Assembly: GCA_029379225.1 (NCBI GenBank)
Contig: JAQYWR010000012.1
Coordinates: 1-64,000 of the forward strand
Origin: Nostoc sp. S4
Lineage (GTDB): Bacteria > Cyanobacteriota > Cyanobacteriia > Cyanobacteriales > Nostocaceae
Length of the DNA stretch: 64,000 nt
Reading direction: 5' to 3'
In this document: positions 58,207 to 64,000 of the stretch, one piece after another
How positions within the stretch are numbered: the stretch's first letter is position 1
Layout of the letters: every line of letters starts with the position of its first letter
The notes under the pieces: generated by a model
The model's input: only the letters and a program-made list of their open reading frames with translations
What the model was told of the DNA's origin: nothing
Database searches by the model: none
Position numbers and translations under genes: made by a program

Positions 58207-59043
58207 GTGAATATTTTAGAATTTTCTTCACTAGTATGGCTTAGTTCCTTAACCGCAGGTTTTCTCGGTTCGCTAACTGGGTTAGGAGGTGGAGTAGTAA
58301 TTGTGCCAATGTTAACTTTGGCGTTTGGGGTTGATATTCGATATGCTGTTGGCGCTTCACTGGTATCTGTGATTGCCACTTCTAGCGGGGCTGCATCTGC
58401 CTATGTTAAGGAAGGCTACACTAATCTGCGGTTAGGGATGTTCTTGGAAATAGCGACGACAGCAGGGGCATTAGTCGGGGCAATTGTGGCGGGGATGGTT
58501 TCTAGTAGAGCGATCGCGATTGTCCTCGGTATAGTTTTAATTTATAGTGCCTACCTGTCACGTCAACCCCGTGTTGAACATCTTGACAGCGAACCGCCAG
58601 ATCCTCTAGCAACTTCTCTCAAACTCAATGGTAGTTACCCAACTCCTGATGGACTGCAATCTTACAATGTCCGTGCAGTACCAGTTGGATTTGGATTGAT
58701 GTTTATTGCTGGGATACTTTCTGGATTACTCGGCATTGGTTCAGGAGCTGTAAAAGTGCTGGCAATGGATCGTGCGATGCATATTCCATTTAAGGTTTCT
58801 ACCACCACCAGCAATTTTATGATTGGCGTGACGGCCGCAGCTACTGCTGGAGTGTATTTGAGGCGAGGTTACATCGATCCGGGACTGGCAATGCCAGTAA
58901 TGTTGGGGGTACTAGTTGGTGCTTTATTGGGCGCAAAAGTACTAGTTAGAGCCAGAATTGAACTGTTGCGAAATATCTTCAGCCTCGTTATTCTAGCGCT
59001 GGCAATTGAAATGATCTACAAAGGTTTAACAGGAGGGATTTAG
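58207..59043 (+). CDS. Sulfite exporter TauE/SafE family protein
   Basis: LGSLTGLGGGVVIVPMLTLAFGVDIRYAVGASLVSVIATSS; GILSGLLGIGSGAVKVLAMD. Confidence 0.95.
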   Translation: MNILEFSSLVWLSSLTAGFLGSLTGLGGGVVIVPMLTLAFGVDIRYAVGASLVSVIATSSGAASAYVKEGYTNLRLGMFLEIATTAGALVGAIVAGMVSSRAIAIVLGIVLIYSAYLSRQPRVEHLDSEPPDPLATSLKLNGSYPTPDGLQSYNVRAVPVGFGLMFIAGILSGLLGIGSGAVKVLAMDRAMHIPFKVSTTTSNFMIGVTAAATAGVYLRRGYIDPGLAMPVMLGVLVGALLGAKVLVRARIELLRNIFSLVILALAIEMIYKGLTGGI

Positions 59044-59044
59044 A

Positions 59045-59434
59045 ATGTCTCAACCCAGACGTAGATGGAGCGAACATCAAGTTGAACAGTTCATTGGCAA
59101 CTTGTTAAGATTTGGAGTACTTTTTGCTACTATTGTGGTTGTGGTCGGTGGAGTTTTGTATTTGATTCACTATGGTACAAGTCCTGCCAATTACCAATTT
59201 TTTCGGGGAGAACCCGCAGATTTTAACTCTTTAAAGGGAGTAGAAACAGCAGTTTTGTCAGGTCGTCGTCGTGGCATCATCCAATTTGGATTACTACTAT
59301 TAATTGCCACACCAATTGCACGAGTTATATTTTCCCTGTTTGCTTTTGTACGACAAAGAGATTTGACTTATATAATTGTGACTTTAATTGTACTAACTGA
59401 GTTAATTTATAGCCTTGTGGGGGAAAATTCCTAA
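59045..59434 (+). CDS. DUF1634 domain-containing membrane protein
   Basis: Three hydrophobic segments; LLIATPIARVIFSLFAFVRQRDLTYIIVTLIVLTELIYSL; immediately follows TauE. Confidence 0.88.
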   Translation: MSQPRRRWSEHQVEQFIGNLLRFGVLFATIVVVVGGVLYLIHYGTSPANYQFFRGEPADFNSLKGVETAVLSGRRRGIIQFGLLLLIATPIARVIFSLFAFVRQRDLTYIIVTLIVLTELIYSLVGENS

Positions 59435-59490
59435 AAAAGATAGCAGTATGCGATCAACGCTATATTCAAAACAATAACCTCACTGTTACT

Positions 59491-61926
59491 GTGCCTCAAG
59501 AACATCTCGATTCAGAAGTATTGCTGCTTCTGCCCGTGTCATCTCTCCGGGCAGAAGCTATTGCACGTATCCGCAATAGTCTGCGGCCTGGACAGCAACA
59601 AATGGCTGACTGGCAATCTGGGCCTCTGGCTATTTCCGCCGTTCCTGGTGCGGGTAAATCTACGGGGATGGCGGCAGCAGCAGCGATCGCGCTTGCACGG
59701 CAGTATGAACGCTCTGCTGAGTCGCGCTCATCTTCGCGGCGTCAGTTAGTGGTTGTCACTTTTACTCGCTCCGCCGCTGCCAATATTAAAACCAAGATTC
59801 GCAAATACTTACGAGATGATTTATCTTTACCTCAAACAGGCTTTTTTGTCTATACCCTGCATGGTCTAGCATTGAACATTGCCAGTCGCCATCCCGATTT
59901 ATCAGGGTTGCAGTTAGAATATGTCACATTAATTACACCAACTCAAAGTCACCGCTTAATCCGCACAGCCGTAGAGCAATGGATTGGAAATAATCCAGAA
60001 CGTTATTTGCGGTTATTAGAAGGTCATCAATTTGATGGAGAAGAGACAGAAAGGTTACGTCGTCAATCGGTACTGCGGACAGAAGTCTTACCAGAATTAG
60101 CTAATACAGTAATTCATGAAGCCAAAAGTTCTGGGATATCGCCAGAATTGTTGCAAGAATGGAGTCAACAAACCACAGATGAATATGTAATTTTAAGTGT
60201 AGCCGCAGGATTGTACGAGCAATATCAAAATTTAATGCGATCGCGCGACTTCATTGACTACGATGAGATGATTTTAGCTGCACTACGGGTTTTAGAAAAC
60301 GACAGCGCCCGCCGCATTGAGCAAAACCAAGTTTTCGCCGTCTTTGAAGATGAAGCCCAAGATTCTAGCCCGCTACAGACGCGGTTGTTGGAAATTTTGG
60401 CGAGTAATTCCGAAGATGAGGAGATGGGGAGATCGGGAGAATTTCTAACTCAGCACTCAGCACTCAATTTGGTGCGCGTCGGCGACCCCAACCAGGCGAT
60501 TAACTCCACTTTTACCCCAGCCGATCCAATTTATTTTCGGCAATTTTGCGAAGAGTGCGATCGCATTCAACGATTGGCGACGATGGATCGAGCCGGTCGC
60601 AGTACGAGAATAATTATTGAAGCTGCTAACTTTGCCCTCAAATGGATCAATAATCAGTGGTCAACAACTAACCGTAACCCAGATGCGATGAATCGCGTCT
60701 CTACAAAGTCTCCATTCCCCGATACTGATAATCGACAAGTACCATTTCGCTTACAGACGATTCGCCCTGTTGATGCTGGCGATCCGCAAACGAATGCCAA
60801 TCCAGCACCAGTAGGACGAGGACTGGAATTATATACTCCGCGTGATATTCATCACACCGTTGAATTGTTATCTCAAAGAGCGATCGAGTTATTTGGCAAA
60901 GATCCCACAAAAAATAGTGCAGCGATTTTAGTGCGAGAAAATCGTCAAGGACGATGGCTGGCAGAGGCTTTAGAACCTGTGTGTAAAGAGCATAATATTA
61001 CACTTTATGATGTGGGAGAACGCGATCGCCGTTCTCATGTACCCCAAGAAATTTTGGCACTGTTACAATTTTGCGATCGACCCCACTCTCCTGATTACCT
61101 CAAAGCTGCACTAGAAACATTGGTGCAGCGTCAGCTAATTTCTACCCAAGACCTCAACGCCCTTGCTAGTCTCCCAGAAGAATTTTTATATCCGAGTCCT
61201 CTAGCAGCACCCCAGCCAGAACCAGTACAAAAAGCCGCACACTTATGTCGCAGTTTACTCCGCGCCCGTTTGGAACTGCCCCTATATCAACTAATTTCTT
61301 TCCTCGCCTTGACCTTAAATTACGACCAGGCGGAATTGGCAACTGCTGATAAATTAGCAGAACGAGTAAATCAGCAGGTAGCTAGCAATAGTTCAATGAG
61401 GGCAATGCTGTCAGCTTTAAGTGAAATCGTTAGTTCTGAACGGTTTGAACCAGTGGAAACCGAAGATTCCGAAGAACGTTACACCCGTCGCGGTCAACTA
61501 ACCATTATTACTATGCACAAAGCCAAAGGGCTGGACTGGGATTATGTTTTTATTCCCTTTCTGCACGAAAACTTAATTCCGGGAAGATTTTGGGTTCCTC
61601 CCCAAAGTCAATTCTTAGGCGATTTTACCTTATCAGAAGTAGCCCGTGCCCAAATTCGTGCTGCTCTCCACGGAGAATCTTCCATACCGGATGTGACGCA
61701 AGCATGGGAACTAGCAAAGCAGTTAAAAATATCTGAAGAGTACCGTTTACTCTACGTTGCTATGACACGAGCAAAGCTTTTGTTATGGATGTCTGCGGCG
61801 CAGAAAGCCCCCTTTACTTGGAGTAAGCCAGAAAATTTACAAGAACAAGCGCCTTGTCCAGTTTTTCCAGCATTAAAGCGCCAATTTCCTGAATGTGTTG
61901 CCACTTCAGCGATGATAGCCAAATAA
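59491..61926 (+). CDS. UvrD/Rep-family ATP-dependent helicase
   Basis: AVPGAGKST, TFTRSAAANI, VFEDEAQDSSPLQTRLLEIL, ITMHKAKGLDWDYVFIP, LLYVAMTRAK. Confidence 0.94.
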   Translation: MPQEHLDSEVLLLLPVSSLRAEAIARIRNSLRPGQQQMADWQSGPLAISAVPGAGKSTGMAAAAAIALARQYERSAESRSSSRRQLVVVTFTRSAAANIKTKIRKYLRDDLSLPQTGFFVYTLHGLALNIASRHPDLSGLQLEYVTLITPTQSHRLIRTAVEQWIGNNPERYLRLLEGHQFDGEETERLRRQSVLRTEVLPELANTVIHEAKSSGISPELLQEWSQQTTDEYVILSVAAGLYEQYQNLMRSRDFIDYDEMILAALRVLENDSARRIEQNQVFAVFEDEAQDSSPLQTRLLEILASNSEDEEMGRSGEFLTQHSALNLVRVGDPNQAINSTFTPADPIYFRQFCEECDRIQRLATMDRAGRSTRIIIEAANFALKWINNQWSTTNRNPDAMNRVSTKSPFPDTDNRQVPFRLQTIRPVDAGDPQTNANPAPVGRGLELYTPRDIHHTVELLSQRAIELFGKDPTKNSAAILVRENRQGRWLAEALEPVCKEHNITLYDVGERDRRSHVPQEILALLQFCDRPHSPDYLKAALETLVQRQLISTQDLNALASLPEEFLYPSPLAAPQPEPVQKAAHLCRSLLRARLELPLYQLISFLALTLNYDQAELATADKLAERVNQQVASNSSMRAMLSALSEIVSSERFEPVETEDSEERYTRRGQLTIITMHKAKGLDWDYVFIPFLHENLIPGRFWVPPQSQFLGDFTLSEVARAQIRAALHGESSIPDVTQAWELAKQLKISEEYRLLYVAMTRAKLLLWMSAAQKAPFTWSKPENLQEQAPCPVFPALKRQFPECVATSAMIAK

Positions 61927-62582
61927 ATATTCTACAAACGCGTAATAAGCAGCATAACGACCAAGCTTAACGGTAGCAATAGAGCGTAAAGGGTGGTTCT
62001 GAGAGGATTAAAAATAAAATTAGCTGCTTTAGCCTGTTTGCTTAACTAACTCAGCAACACACAAATTTCTTACTTTCAGGCATTAATTAATTATAGTTAC
62101 ATTTACTTTTTTTGTATAAATACTTAAGTAAAGTTATATATTTCACAGAATATCTTTACTAAGTCTTTAAAAAATATAGTTAAGTAGGTCGGGAGAATAA
62201 AACCAAACTATATTAAAAAAATGAACGAGGCTAAAACCCACTTCCCTCCTAGCTCCTGACTTGAAAAAGGGTGTAGGGTGTGGGGTATGGGGTGTAGGGG
62301 ATATTCCTTTTTCATGCATGGCGGTGAAACTTGTTTCATCGGGACTGCCTTATCCCAACGACAAATATTTACGCCCACCTACTTGGGATAACATTGTGCT
62401 TTTGTCATAACAGCACCAATCTAGTATTTTTACTAATGGTATAAACCTTGCGATCGCTCCCCAAATTTCCTGTCAAGTTCCCTTTTACAACTTTGTGATT
62501 GGTTAGAATCGTTGAATTAATTGCCATTGAAGCAATCGAGATGGTATATAATGAGGGATTGTGTCGAATTAAAGCTAGACTA

Positions 62583-62780
62583 ATGCCTAAACTCAAGACT
62601 CGTAAAGCAGCAGCCAAGCGATTCCGTGCCACCGGCAGCGGCAAAATCGTGCGTCGCAAAGCTTTCAAAAACCACCTTTTAGAGCATAAAACTTCTAACA
62701 AAAAGCGTAACCTGTCCAAGACTACACTTGTACACGAACGCGATGAAGACAATGTGCGCTTGATGCTTCCATATTTGTAA
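62583..62780 (+). CDS. rpmI: 50S ribosomal protein L35
   Basis: [46 protein letters not shown]. Confidence 0.97.
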   Translation: MPKLKTRKAAAKRFRATGSGKIVRRKAFKNHLLEHKTSNKKRNLSKTTLVHERDEDNVRLMLPYL

Positions 62781-62802
62781 GTCCTTGTAGGAAATTAAGT
62801 AT

Positions 62803-63159
62803 ATGACACGGGTAAAACGCGGTAACGTAGCTCGCAAACGCCGCAATAAAATTCTCAAACTAGCTAAAGGTTTTCGCGGTTCCCACTCAACTCTGTTTAG
62901 AACTGCCAACCAACAAGTGATGAAGGCACTGCGGAGTGCCTACCGCGATCGCAAAAAGAAAAAGCGCGATTTTCGTCGCCTATGGATTACTCGGATCAAC
63001 GCTGCTGCAAGACAACATGGCTTGAGTTACAGCCAGCTGATTGGCAACCTGAAAAAAGCTGATGTGCAACTGAATCGCAAAATGTTGGCACAACTAGCAG
63101 TACTCGATCCTGCAAGCTTCGGCAAAGTAGCCCAATTAGCCAATCAAGCTAAAAGATAA
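62803..63159 (+). CDS. rplT: 50S ribosomal protein L20
   Basis: [58 protein letters not shown]. Confidence 0.98.
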   Translation: MTRVKRGNVARKRRNKILKLAKGFRGSHSTLFRTANQQVMKALRSAYRDRKKKKRDFRRLWITRINAAARQHGLSYSQLIGNLKKADVQLNRKMLAQLAVLDPASFGKVAQLANQAKR

Positions 63160-63171
63160 AGGTGGTAACGG

Positions 63172-63987
63172 ATGAATAACCGATGTAACAGATGGCAAGA
63201 AAATACTCGGTTACATCTGGTATTATCCGCTACAATTATCTTGATTTGCTGCTTTTGCTTTTTGGGCAGAGGATTAATTGCATTTGCCGCCGAAATGCCA
63301 GAAATACAGCGACGAGGTTATTTAACCATTGCAGTTAAAGATAACTTGCGTCCTTTGGGATTTAAAGATGATAGCGGCAATTTGCAAGGCTTAGAAATTG
63401 ACTTGGCACAGCAGTTAGCAGTTGACTTGCTAAGTAAAAAAGATGCTGTCAAATTTAAACCCGTAGCGAATCGCGATCGCTTGTCTGTAGTCTTAGACAA
63501 GAAAGTTGATTTAGCGATCGCTAGGGTAACCGCAACTGCTTCACGCGCCCGGATAGTTAATTTCAGCGTTCCTTACTACTTAGATAGCACTGTATTAATT
63601 ACCAAAGATGCTTCTGTGCAGCAGTTAAAGGATTTGGCAAAACAAAAAATTGCCGTACTCAATAACTCTAGTACAATTGCCAAACTACAGTACTATTTGC
63701 CAAACAGCGAGTTAGTAGGAGTTAATTCCTACCAAGAAGCGCGAGAGCAAACAGAAAATAATGCCGTTGCAGCCTTTGCCGCAGATGCTAGCGTTCTCGG
63801 CGGTTGGGTAGAACAATATCCGCAATATCATCTACTGCCAACCAAGCTATCAACTGAACCCTTATGTGTAGTAATGCCCAAAGGATTGCAGTACGATGAA
63901 TTAAGACGACGAGTCAACGAGGCGATCGCTCGTTACATAGCAGAAGGTTGGCTCGCTCAACGCGCCCAATATTGGGGTTTACCATAA
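63172..63987 (+). CDS. Extracellular solute-binding protein family 3 (amino-acid type)
   Basis: IQRRGYLTIAVKDNLRPLGFKDDSGNLQGLEIDLAQQLAVDL. Confidence 0.92.
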   Translation: MNNRCNRWQENTRLHLVLSATIILICCFCFLGRGLIAFAAEMPEIQRRGYLTIAVKDNLRPLGFKDDSGNLQGLEIDLAQQLAVDLLSKKDAVKFKPVANRDRLSVVLDKKVDLAIARVTATASRARIVNFSVPYYLDSTVLITKDASVQQLKDLAKQKIAVLNNSSTIAKLQYYLPNSELVGVNSYQEAREQTENNAVAAFAADASVLGGWVEQYPQYHLLPTKLSTEPLCVVMPKGLQYDELRRRVNEAIARYIAEGWLAQRAQYWGLP

Positions 63988-64000
63988 GTTAATCATTGGT

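Noticed and set aside
1-64000. Frequent GCGATCGC octamers as possible specific regulatory sites
   Set aside because: Known HIP1 abundance in cyanobacterial genomes; distribution looks general, not locus-specific
1-64000. Complete insertion sequences or prophage
   Set aside because: No transposase, integrase or phage structural gene recognised in any ORF

Overview
This 64 kb window looks like filamentous cyanobacterial (Nostoc/Nostocales-type) chromosome. The evidence is abundant GCGATCGC (HIP1) octamers, heptameric short tandem repeats (STRRs), and cyanobacterial gene blocks: rpsB-tsf, recG, psaI facing psbEFLJ-ycf48-rubA, ndhCKJ, Raf1, Tic20, murA, menG and rpmI-rplT. Most of it is housekeeping or photosynthetic core. 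The accessory parts are: a caspase-fold protein with two GUN4-like domains; a 28.2-31.4 kb island with an ATPase that joins a restriction-nuclease-like N-terminus to a ParA domain, a coupled ParB/SAP-like partner, and a hicAB locus whose toxin carries an in-frame stop, bracketed by ~140 bp direct repeats; a mirror-image pair of siderophore receptor/binding-protein cassettes; a truncated alternative-oxidase remnant joined to a second gene fragment; a sulfur-export cluster; and several palindromic or STRR elements, some inside coding sequences or on start codons. The ParA-fusion pair is the best candidate for an undescribed system. All family assignments come from reading the sequence and motifs; no database search was run.
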